DNA of 64,000 bases from Thiopseudomonas acetoxidans (GTDB taxonomy: Bacteria; Pseudomonadota; Gammaproteobacteria; Pseudomonadales; Pseudomonadaceae): the NCBI RefSeq assembly GCF_030362935.1, contig NZ_JAUCDY010000003.1, positions 124,001 to 188,000 on the forward strand, written 5' to 3'. The translations under genes and the position numbers were made by a program. Shown piece by piece: positions 9,471-15,925 of the stretch (position 1 is its first letter; each line of letters opens with the position of its first letter). Under the pieces are notes generated by a model. It did not search any database. It was not told the DNA's origin and saw nothing but the letters and a program-made list of their open reading frames with translations.

Positions 9471-9500
9471 TATAAATAGATATATAAAATATAAATAGAT
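9471..9500. promoter_or_regulatory. Tandem 11-bp direct repeats upstream of the peroxiredoxin gene
   Basis: TATAAATAGAT occurs at 9471-9481 and 9490-9500, spaced 19 bases start to start, about two helical turns. The repeats are 40-70 bases before the peroxiredoxin start, so they could be the operator or core promoter of the redox/sulfur gene pair downstream. The regulator is not identified. Confidence 0.4.
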
Positions 9501-9540
9501 AAAGTAAGCACAACTTAAACAAACCAAAGAGGTAACAGAG

Positions 9541-10188
9541 ATGGAAAACCAAGCTCCTGTAGCATCTTTCCCACGCTTGAACGAAGCTGCTCCAGCATTT
9601 AAAGCAAACACCACACATGGTGTTAAATCACTTGAAGACTACCGAGGTAAGTGGTTGATTTTATTCTCTCACCCAGCGGACTTCACCCCAGTTTGTACCA
9701 CTGAATTTATTGCCTTTGCTAAAGCTGCGCCTAAGTTTGCGCAGATGAACTGCGACTTGCTGGGCTTGTCTATCGACAGCTTGTACTCGCACTTAGCTTG
9801 GACGTTAAACATCAAAGAAAAATTCGGCGTGGAGATTCCATTCCCAATTATTGATGACATCAAAATGGAGGTAGCCAGTGCTTACGGCATGGTGCACCCA
9901 GGTGCGGCAGATACTCAAGCGGTACGTGCTACCTTTATCATTGACCCCGAAGGCATCTTACGTGCGATGGTTTACTACCCAATGAGCAACGGTCGTAGCA
10001 TTGATGAGTTCGTGCGCTTATTGACCGCACTGCAGACCTCTGACAAGCATGGCGTAGCGACACCAGAAGCTTGGGTGCCAGGCCAGGATGTGATTGTTCC
10101 TCCGCCAAAAACCAGCGAAGCAGCCGACAACCGACCTAACGAAGGTTACAACACGGTTGACTGGTACTACTCAACCAAGTCACTCTAA
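9541..10188 (+). CDS. Peroxiredoxin, Prx6-like (AhpC/TSA family)
   Basis: A 215-residue cytoplasmic thiol peroxidase. The peroxidatic cysteine sits in HPADFTPVCTTEF (Cys52). The only other cysteine is Cys71, with no C-terminal resolving cysteine, which fits the 1-Cys/Prx6 group that reduces H2O2 and organic peroxides. The C-terminal dimerisation arm carries ATPEAWVPGQDVIVPPP, as in family members. An AGAGG ribosome-binding site precedes ATG 9541. It is followed after 108 bases by a metallo-beta-lactamase-fold enzyme likely to act on sulfur compounds. Confidence 0.92.
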   Translation: MENQAPVASFPRLNEAAPAFKANTTHGVKSLEDYRGKWLILFSHPADFTPVCTTEFIAFAKAAPKFAQMNCDLLGLSIDSLYSHLAWTLNIKEKFGVEIPFPIIDDIKMEVASAYGMVHPGAADTQAVRATFIIDPEGILRAMVYYPMSNGRSIDEFVRLLTALQTSDKHGVATPEAWVPGQDVIVPPPKTSEAADNRPNEGYNTVDWYYSTKSL

Positions 10189-10236
10189 GGTTAAAGCACA
10201 GGTGGGGTGCTGAACACCGCATCCAACATTAGCTGA

Positions 10237-10261
10237 AACTGCGGTCTTTGTGGCCGCAGTT
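10237..10261 (+). terminator. Weak hairpin between peroxiredoxin and MBL-fold genes
   Basis: AACTGCGG (10237-10244) pairs with CCGCAGTT (10254-10261) around a 9-base loop, but no real U-tract follows. It may act as an attenuator or as an mRNA 3' stabiliser between the two genes. Confidence 0.35.
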
Positions 10262-10296
10262 TGCGTTGTGCATTCACTCACCCCATGGAGGCAACT

Positions 10297-11178
10297 ATGG
10301 CCAGCTCATATCTACAAGTTGAAGGCTTTTTTGATCCCGACACTTGGACGCTCAGTTATTTGGTGCTCGATAGCCAAACCAATGCCTGCGCCATTATCGA
10401 CAGCGTCTTGGATTACGATCCAAAGTCAGGACGTACCAGCACACAATCAGCCGATAAAATAATCGCTCGTGTCCAAGAGCTGGGCGCACAGGTGCAGTGG
10501 ATTTTAGAAACCCATGTGCATGCCGATCATCTCTCTGCCGCGCCTTATTTACAGCAGGTGCTGGGCGGTAAGCTGGCTATTGGTTCGCGGATCACTCAGG
10601 TGCAAGACACCTTTGGCAAGCTTTTTAATCTGGATAGCGAATTCGCCCGAGATGGCAGCCAGTTTGATCGTTTACTAGTCGATGGTGATGTGCTCATGAT
10701 TGGCGGTTTAAAGCTGATTGCTATGCATACACCCGGGCACACACCTGCATGCATGACTTACGTAGTTAGTGACGCCAGCCAACAGGTTGCCTTTGTTGGC
10801 GACACTTTATTTATGCCAGATTACGGCACGGCTCGCTGTGACTTCCCCGGCGGCGATGCACGCACACTGTATCAATCCATTAACAAAATTTTCAGTCTGC
10901 CAGACGACACTATGCTGTATATGTGTCACGACTACCAACCCGATGGCCGTGAGCTGCGCTATATCAGCTCCGTGGCTGAGCAGCGCGCCAACAACATCCA
11001 TGTGCATCAAGGCGTGACAGAAAATGAATTTGTACAGCTGCGTGAAACGCGCGATGCCACCCTAGATATGCCCGTACTTATTTTGCCTTCAGTACAAATC
11101 AATATGCGCGCTGGGCATTTTCCACAGCCAGAAGACAATGGCATTGCTTACCTAAAAATACCGCTTAATTCATTGTAA
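10297..11178 (+). CDS. Metallo-beta-lactamase-fold hydrolase, probable persulfide dioxygenase-like enzyme
   Basis: A 293-residue MBL-fold protein. Metal ligands are visible in HVHADH (residues 73-78), HTPGHTPACM, VGDTLF and MCHDY. The layout, with GTARCDFPGGDARTLYQSI, resembles the ETHE1/Blh group, whose members oxidise glutathione persulfide to sulfite using mononuclear iron. ATG 10297 is chosen because GGAGG precedes it; an in-frame TTG 12 codons upstream lacks such support. Pairing with a peroxiredoxin suggests sulfane-sulfur or peroxide detoxification. A glyoxalase II-like activity cannot be excluded. Confidence 0.8.
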   Translation: MASSYLQVEGFFDPDTWTLSYLVLDSQTNACAIIDSVLDYDPKSGRTSTQSADKIIARVQELGAQVQWILETHVHADHLSAAPYLQQVLGGKLAIGSRITQVQDTFGKLFNLDSEFARDGSQFDRLLVDGDVLMIGGLKLIAMHTPGHTPACMTYVVSDASQQVAFVGDTLFMPDYGTARCDFPGGDARTLYQSINKIFSLPDDTMLYMCHDYQPDGRELRYISSVAEQRANNIHVHQGVTENEFVQLRETRDATLDMPVLILPSVQINMRAGHFPQPEDNGIAYLKIPLNSL

Positions 11179-11306
11179 TAAAGCAGATTTAACTGGCGAT
11201 GCCAGCATAAGTCGCTCGAAACACCTAATACATAAGTTAAATTCTCTCTGAATTCACCAATAAACAGGCGTAGACTAACGATAAATTTAGCTTAGTGAAT
11301 GGTCCA

Positions 11307-11462
11307 ATGCCTCAAACAATACGCCTTACCCAATACAGCCATGGTGCTGGTTGCGGCTGTAAAATTTCTCCCGATGTTCTCTCCGTTATCTTAGCCGGCA
11401 GGCGAGGCCGAGTTCTTAGCCGTCGCTCGCGCACAGTGCTTACAACTGACGCGTATCGGTGA
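11307..11462 (+). pseudogene. selD: selD 5' remnant (selenophosphate synthase, first ~30 codons)
   Basis: From ATG 11307 the translation starts [18 protein letters not shown] and continues [13 protein letters not shown]. This is the N-terminus of SelD, including the catalytic Cys/Lys region. After about residue 31 the similarity stops and the frame runs through arginine-rich noise to TGA at 11460-11462. SelD is normally about 345 residues, so over 300 are missing. The sequence passes directly into the 3' part of mnmH, showing that one deletion removed the end of selD and the start of mnmH. Confidence 0.85.
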
Positions 11463-11910
11463 CTTTATCGCGCAGGGACCGCATGAGCTATACAGCCGTA
11501 TGCAAGCGGCACCGGTTGTGGTGCTGACTGAAGACAAAGAAACCCGCATTGAGCGCATTCTGCGTGATTATGTGATCCGTCTGCATGAGGAGTTTGCTCA
11601 ACTCTATGGGCAAGAGCAGGGCGATCAGCTCTATGTTGAACGCATGCAGCGCAGCCTGCTTAAAATACAAAGATGCCTAGGCCCCGAACGTCATCACGAA
11701 GTCCAGCAGCTGCTGAACCTGGGTTTACAACAGCAAATGCAAGGTGGACAGTTGGATGCACATCGCGCATGGATTGATATCTTGCTGAGCCAATATTACG
11801 ACCCAATGTATCACTACCAGCAAAACAAAATTAAAGACCGCGTGGTTTTTACGGGCAACCATGCAGAGCTTTTGGCCTACCTGAGCAGCAATTCTCAAGC
11901 AAATTCTTAA
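11395..11910 (+). pseudogene. mnmH: mnmH 3' remnant (tRNA 2-selenouridine synthase, C-terminal part)
   Basis: The frame is open from 11395, just after an in-frame TAG at 11392, to 11910. From about LTRIGDFI and PHELYSRMQAAPVVVL it matches the C-terminal half of MnmH/SelU (YbbB). The end, HRAWIDILLSQYYDPMYHYQ and KDRVVFTG, mirrors the YYDPMYxYQ...VVFRG tail of E. coli YbbB. The rhodanese domain and P-loop domain are absent, so it cannot convert 2-thiouridine to 2-selenouridine. The internal ATG at 11500 is not a credible native start. Together with the selD stub it marks loss of the selenouridine pathway at this locus. Confidence 0.85.
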
Positions 11911-11997
11911 TCTAAAACAAGCGTTATACTTTGTGCTGACAGTAGAAGAAAGCCAAGGTGCGTATAAATAAAGCTAAGAATTTACGGGAGGATACTT

Positions 11998-12390
11998 ATG
12001 AGCAGCTTGGCTGAATGGATTATCGAACAAACCTCGGATGCACTCATCTATGCCGACACTCAAGGCACTATTAAGCGCTGGAATCATGCGGCTGAAAAAC
12101 TGTTTGGCTTTAGCGCAGAAGACGCTTTGGGTGAGAGTCTGGATATTATTATTCCTAAGCATTTACGCGAAGCGCACTGGCGCGGTTTTAATGCGGCGAT
12201 TGCCAGCGGCAAGCTCAAACTTGCGGGCACGCCGACTTTAACCCGAGCAATGCATAAAGAAGGACATAAGCTCTATGTTGAGATGACCTTTGCGCTCGTG
12301 GTCAATGATACAGGTAAAGTACTAGGTAGCGTATCCATGGCACGGGATGTTACGGAACGCGTACAAAGAGAACGCGCAGCACGGAAATAG
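11998..12390 (+). CDS. Stand-alone PAS domain protein
   Basis: A 130-residue cytoplasmic protein made almost entirely of one PAS domain: EQTSDALIYADTQGTIKRWN, AAEKLFGFSAEDALG, then a PAC-like end, GSVSMARDVTERVQRERA. No kinase, GGDEF or HTH output domain is present. The tail looks like the linker that usually leads into an output domain, here ended by a stop. A strong GGGAGGA ribosome-binding site precedes ATG 11998. The ligand and partner are unknown; it may signal by binding another protein, or be the surviving part of a longer gene. Confidence 0.75.
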   Translation: MSSLAEWIIEQTSDALIYADTQGTIKRWNHAAEKLFGFSAEDALGESLDIIIPKHLREAHWRGFNAAIASGKLKLAGTPTLTRAMHKEGHKLYVEMTFALVVNDTGKVLGSVSMARDVTERVQRERAARK

Positions 12391-12421
12391 AAGAACTATA
12401 CGTTGCACCAGGAAAAACAAA

Positions 12422-12443
12422 AAAGCCCCAATTAAGGGGCTTT
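12422..12443. terminator. Terminator between convergent PAS and yccA genes
   Basis: AAAGCCCC (12422-12429) and GGGGCTTT (12436-12443) form an 8-bp stem with a 6-base loop. On the minus strand the stem is followed by a long T-run, so it is a good terminator for the Bax-inhibitor gene; on the plus strand the U-tract is weaker. Confidence 0.8.
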
Positions 12444-12463
12444 AACGTTTCTGGTTACTGCGA

Positions 12464-13120
12464 CTAATCGTCGTTGGCTACACCCAGAATGTGTAACAAG
12501 CTGAGAAACAGATTGTAGATAGAAACGTATAGGTTGATGGTTGCCATGATGTAGTTGGTCTCACCGCCGTTAATGATCTCACTGGTCTGGTAAAGAATTA
12601 CCGCAGAGGAGAACAGGACAAAACCTGCACTAATCATCAGCTGAATGTTGGAGATTTCAAAAATCCAGCTCGCGATGATTGCGCCAAGCAAGACAAAGAA
12701 ACCGACCATAATAAAGGTGCGTAGAAAGCTCATGTCTTTACGGGTAATCAGCACAAAGGCTGACAATCCACCAAACACTACAGCGGTCATGGTAAAGGCA
12801 GAGCTAATGACGCTTGCGCCGTTATTCATGCCCAAATAGAGATTCAAAATTGGCCCCAAGGTGTAACCCATAAAACCGGTTAGCGCAAAGGTGGTCAGCA
12901 AGCCCCAGCCAGAATTACGCAATCTCATGGTGGCGAAAAACAAACCGTAAAAACCAACCAAGGTAACTATTAGACCAGGGTGGGGCAGTTGCATTTGCTG
13001 TGAAACAAAAGCAACCAAGCCACTGAAAGCTAAAGTTAACGCGAGTAAGCCATAGGTATTGCGCAGAACTGAATTACCTGCGCGCTGGATAGCTACATCA
13101 TGTGTGCTGTAACGCTGCAT
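12464..13120 (-). CDS. yccA: Bax inhibitor-1/YccA family membrane protein
   Basis: A 218-residue inner-membrane protein with seven hydrophobic segments and the BI-1 family features GLSAFVLITRKDMSFL and YQTSEIINGGETNYIMATINLYVSIYN-type ending. E. coli YccA binds and modulates the FtsH protease. The frame is open further upstream, but ATG 13120 (MQRYSTHDV) is preferred because AAGGAG precedes it and family members start here. It is convergent with the PAS gene and divergent from the tRNA-Ser. Confidence 0.88.
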   Translation of the reverse strand: MQRYSTHDVAIQRAGNSVLRNTYGLLALTLAFSGLVAFVSQQMQLPHPGLIVTLVGFYGLFFATMRLRNSGWGLLTTFALTGFMGYTLGPILNLYLGMNNGASVISSAFTMTAVVFGGLSAFVLITRKDMSFLRTFIMVGFFVLLGAIIASWIFEISNIQLMISAGFVLFSSAVILYQTSEIINGGETNYIMATINLYVSIYNLFLSLLHILGVANDD

Positions 13121-13241
13121 TAGTGTGTTACTCCTTAGTTGAGAATTATTACCGACGCCAAGCATAGCAAATTTGTTAAACAAAAGAAGTAAATATGTTT
13201 GACAGAATCTTTCAATCAGGTAGAATCACCGCCGCAAAGAC

Positions 13242-13329
13242 GGAGGAGTGGCCGAGCGGCTGAAGGCAGCGGTCTTGAAAACCGCCGATGGGCAACTATC
13301 CGTGAGTTCGAATCTCACCTCCTCCGCCA
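13242..13329 (+). tRNA. tRNA-Ser (anticodon UGA)
   Basis: An 88-nt class II tRNA. Acceptor strand GGAGGAG (13242-13248) pairs with CTCCTCC (13319-13325), followed by G and an encoded CCA at 13327-13329. Anticodon stem GCGGT/ACCGC encloses the loop CTTGAAA, giving anticodon TGA. There is a long variable arm (GATGGGCAACTATC) and T-arm GTGAG-TTCGAAT-CTCAC. It is followed by a strong terminator and then by a likely integration scar. Confidence 0.97.
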
Positions 13330-13343
13330 CATACTTAATTAAG

Positions 13344-13368
13344 CCCTTGATTTTCAAGGGTTTTTTTT
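13344..13368 (+). terminator. Terminator of tRNA-Ser
   Basis: CCCTTGA (13344-13350) pairs with TCAAGGG (13354-13360) around a 3-base loop, followed by eight T residues (13361-13368). Confidence 0.85.
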
Positions 13369-13497
13369 CGCCTAAAGTTTGCGGTATACAAATTGGTATA
13401 CAAGTCTGCAGGTATTCCAAAACTCGTACTTGGCGACTTGCTTGGATGCCCCAGGGTTGGCGGGAGCCAACCAATGGCTGGGAAAAAATAAACAGAA

Positions 13498-13678
13498 TTA
13501 AATACTGAGTAAAAAGCAAGTGCCTTATGGTGATTAGCTCGGCAATCAGCGCCTGATCGCGGGACTCACTACTGAATTGAACGCTAACAATGCCATGATT
13601 TTTTAGGCCAGTAGACCAGTGCACGTTAATACTGTTTAAAGCATCGGTCACGACTGGGATTGTGCTGAGTGTCATCAT
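13498..13678 (-). pseudogene. 5' remnant of an unidentified gene next to tRNA-Ser
   Basis: On the minus strand a frame starts at ATG 13678 after a good GGAGAAG ribosome-binding site 5 bases upstream, giving MMTLSTIPVVTDALNSINVH and about 40 further protein-like residues. Past about 13498 the frame becomes non-protein-like and runs into the tRNA-Ser gene and its terminator. This looks like a gene whose 3' part was lost by recombination at the tRNA. Between 13380 and 13403 the motif GGTATACAA occurs twice, as often seen near integrase genes. The gene itself is not recognised. Confidence 0.35.
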
Positions 13679-13792
13679 TTTAACTTCTCCAAAAAGTCTG
13701 CCATTAGCCCCTGTATGGGATTAATGAGTTGAGGTACTTTTGTAGGCTATAACAGTTTTTGATTGGCGCAAGTGCAAGGCTAGAGGATACGA

Positions 13793-13832
13793 TTACTCAG
13801 ATACTCAGATACTCAGATACTCAGATACTCAT
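13793..13832. repeat. 8-bp tandem repeat, five units
   Basis: The unit ATACTCAG is repeated perfectly at 13801-13808, 13809-13816 and 13817-13824, with one-mismatch units at each side (13793-13800 and 13825-13832). It lies about 30 bases upstream of the umuD promoter -35 hexamer. Copy number could vary by slippage, changing the spacing of any upstream site. Confidence 0.8.
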
Positions 13833-13860
13833 TGCTATAAAAGCGACTTTATTTAAGTCT

Positions 13861-13909
13861 TTGCAGGTAGCCTGTGGCGTGCCTATAATACCACTGTTTT
13901 TTTATACAG
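13861..13909 (+). promoter_or_regulatory. umuDC promoter with LexA (SOS) box
   Basis: A -35 TTGCAG (13861-13866) and -10 TATAAT (13884-13889) are separated by 17 bases. CTGTTTTTTTATACAG at 13894-13909 is a full CTGT-N8-ACAG LexA box sitting over the expected transcription start. LexA repression and RecA-dependent induction of umuDC follow from established SOS biology. Confidence 0.88.
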
Positions 13910-13929
13910 TTATTTAGGTTCGGCTAATC

Positions 13930-14391
13930 ATGCAAATCTTAATCATTGGCAAAAGTTGCAGCTCCACCTATATCGCTGACAAGAAGCTTGCTATCCCGTT
14001 TTTTCTCGATCGCGTTCCAGCTGGTTTTCCATCGCCGGCGCAAGATTATGTTGAGAGAACACTTGATCTTAATGAGCTGTGCATCAAGCATCCTGCGGCA
14101 ACGTTTTTTGTCAGGGTTGAAGGTGATTCAATGATTGAAGCAGGCATTTATCCCAATGACGTTCTGGTGGTTGATCGCTCTGTTAGAGCAGAGCATGGTG
14201 ATATTGTTATTGCCGGTTTTCATGGCGAACTGACTGTTAAAGAGCTTGAACTCAAGCCAGTGACGCGCTTGGTACCGCGTAATAAAGCCTACCCAGCCAT
14301 TGAAGTGCCAGAAGGGTGCGAGCTGGATATTTTTGGTGTTGTCACCAGTGTCGTACGCAACATGCGGCGTAAGTCATCAGCCCAGCCATGA
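13930..14391 (+). CDS. umuD: UmuD-type SOS mutagenesis protease subunit
   Basis: A 153-residue S24 (LexA-like) protein. The self-cleavage site is Ala31-Gly32 (VPAGFPSPAQDY), the nucleophile is Ser67 in EGDSMIEAGI and the general base is Lys104 in GELTVKELEL. Each is shifted by +7 from E. coli UmuD (Cys24-Gly25, Ser60, Lys97). RecA-stimulated cleavage to UmuD' activates DNA polymerase V. The stop overlaps the umuC start by 4 bases (ATGA), indicating translational coupling, and transcription is under the LexA box upstream. Confidence 0.95.
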   Translation: MQILIIGKSCSSTYIADKKLAIPFFLDRVPAGFPSPAQDYVERTLDLNELCIKHPAATFFVRVEGDSMIEAGIYPNDVLVVDRSVRAEHGDIVIAGFHGELTVKELELKPVTRLVPRNKAYPAIEVPEGCELDIFGVVTSVVRNMRRKSSAQP

Positions 14392-15659
14392 GCACTGTAT
14401 TTGCACTCGTAGACTGCAATAACTTCTATGCCAGCTGCGAAAAACTGTTCCGTCCAGATTTAAAAAACGCCCCGCTGGTGGTGCTGTCCAACAACGACGG
14501 CTGCGTGGTGGCTCGCTCAAAAGAAGCCAAAGCGCTTGGCATTAAAATGGCTGTGCCTGTCTTTCAGATTCAGGAGCAAATACAGCAGCTTGGCATTCAG
14601 TTGTTTTCCTCAAATTACGCCCTGTATGCAGATCTTAGTTGTCGTGTCATGACCATCCTCGAAGGATTAGCCCCTAGGGTTGAGGTGTATTCGATTGATG
14701 AGGCATTTCTAGATTTAAGCGGTTTAGGCTCAACTGTGTCGCTGCTAGAGTTTGGTCAAAATATTAAAGAGACCATCGCGCAGTGGCTGGGTTTAAGCGT
14801 GTGCATCGGTATAGCGCCGACCAAAACGTTGGCGAAGCTCGCTAACCATGCAGCAAAAAAATACCCCGCCACAGGTGGTGTTGTTGATCTCACCAAGTAC
14901 GAGCGGCAGCAGCGGCTGTTGGCCATTACCCCTGTCACTGATGTATGGGGGGTGGGGCGCAGGCTTGGCAAACGTCTGGAAATCATGGGTATTAAGACGG
15001 CGCTGGATTTAGCTCAATGTGCTCCTGCGACAATTCGCAACTCCTTTTCTATAGTGCTTGAACGCACTGTGCGCGAGCTGAACGGTGAATCCTGTTTAGA
15101 CCTCGAAGAGCTGCCGCCAACCAAACAGCAGATCATGTGCAGCCGTTCATTTGGTCGCCGAATTACAACCCTTGAGCAGATGAGCGAGGCAATCGCGCAG
15201 TACACAGCACGCGCCGCGGAAAAGCTCCGCCAAGAGAATCAACAAGCCAAGATGCTGACGGTTTTTGTCCAGACCAGTCAATTTAAAGAAAGTCAAAAAA
15301 CGTACAGCAACTCAGCCACCGGTGAGCTGATCTTGCCGAGCAGTGACACGCGGGAATTCAATGTCCTCGCGCTGCAATTACTCAAGCGTATTTGGCGCGA
15401 AGGCTACAGCTACAGCAAAGGCGGGGTGATGTTGTCTGATTTTTATGATCACGATGCCTACCAGCCGGGTTTGTTTGACGAAGTTGAGCAGCGTCCTAAC
15501 AGTACAAAGCTGATGGCGGTACTGGATGAGATCAACCAAAGCGGTTTGGGTAAGGTGTTTCTAGCTCGGCAAGGCATGCAGAACACTTGGCAAATGAAGC
15601 GCGAGCACCTTTCTCCCGCCTATACAACCCGCTGGGCTGATTTGCCAAAGGTTAACTAA
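14388..15659 (+). CDS. umuC: UmuC, DNA polymerase V catalytic subunit
   Basis: A 423-residue Y-family polymerase, the size of E. coli UmuC (422). The palm carries FALVDCNNFYASCE (first metal Asp near residue 9) and YSIDEAFLDLSG (Ser102-Ile-Asp104-Glu105). A helix-hairpin-helix region follows near DVWGVGRRLGKRL, and the little-finger/C-terminal UmuC domain ends the protein. With UmuD'2 and RecA-ATP it performs error-prone translesion synthesis. It is translated directly from the umuD stop. The gene appears intact. Confidence 0.95.
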   Translation: MSTVFALVDCNNFYASCEKLFRPDLKNAPLVVLSNNDGCVVARSKEAKALGIKMAVPVFQIQEQIQQLGIQLFSSNYALYADLSCRVMTILEGLAPRVEVYSIDEAFLDLSGLGSTVSLLEFGQNIKETIAQWLGLSVCIGIAPTKTLAKLANHAAKKYPATGGVVDLTKYERQQRLLAITPVTDVWGVGRRLGKRLEIMGIKTALDLAQCAPATIRNSFSIVLERTVRELNGESCLDLEELPPTKQQIMCSRSFGRRITTLEQMSEAIAQYTARAAEKLRQENQQAKMLTVFVQTSQFKESQKTYSNSATGELILPSSDTREFNVLALQLLKRIWREGYSYSKGGVMLSDFYDHDAYQPGLFDEVEQRPNSTKLMAVLDEINQSGLGKVFLARQGMQNTWQMKREHLSPAYTTRWADLPKVN

Positions 15660-15925
15660 GAAGCAACGCTCTAGAGCGCTTTATAAGCCACCGCAGCAAC
15701 TAAGAATGTGTTTGAAAAATCAGCCCATCCTCATGTTATATCGCCAATAGCGATTGTAAGTCTTTCTGCCAAAGTACTACTTGCCACCAAGATCATCCTC
15801 AAATCCTAAGCGCACAGCGGTTAGGGAATTGTTGGATTTGCATGTTCAAAGCAGCATAAAGCATTTTTAGGTACACTCAGTGTTTTTAAATAGCTTTTTC
15901 TGAACCAGCCAAAGGATTTGCTTGA

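Noticed and set aside
10261..10296. Upstream TTG start for the MBL-fold enzyme
   Set aside because: It falls within a hairpin region, while ATG 10297 has GGAGG at the correct distance and gives the normal family N-terminus.
13226..13678. A 150-codon minus-strand frame running through tRNA-Ser
   Set aside because: Its last part is the reverse translation of the tRNA and its terminator, a well-known annotation artefact. Only the first about 60 codons are kept as a possible gene remnant.
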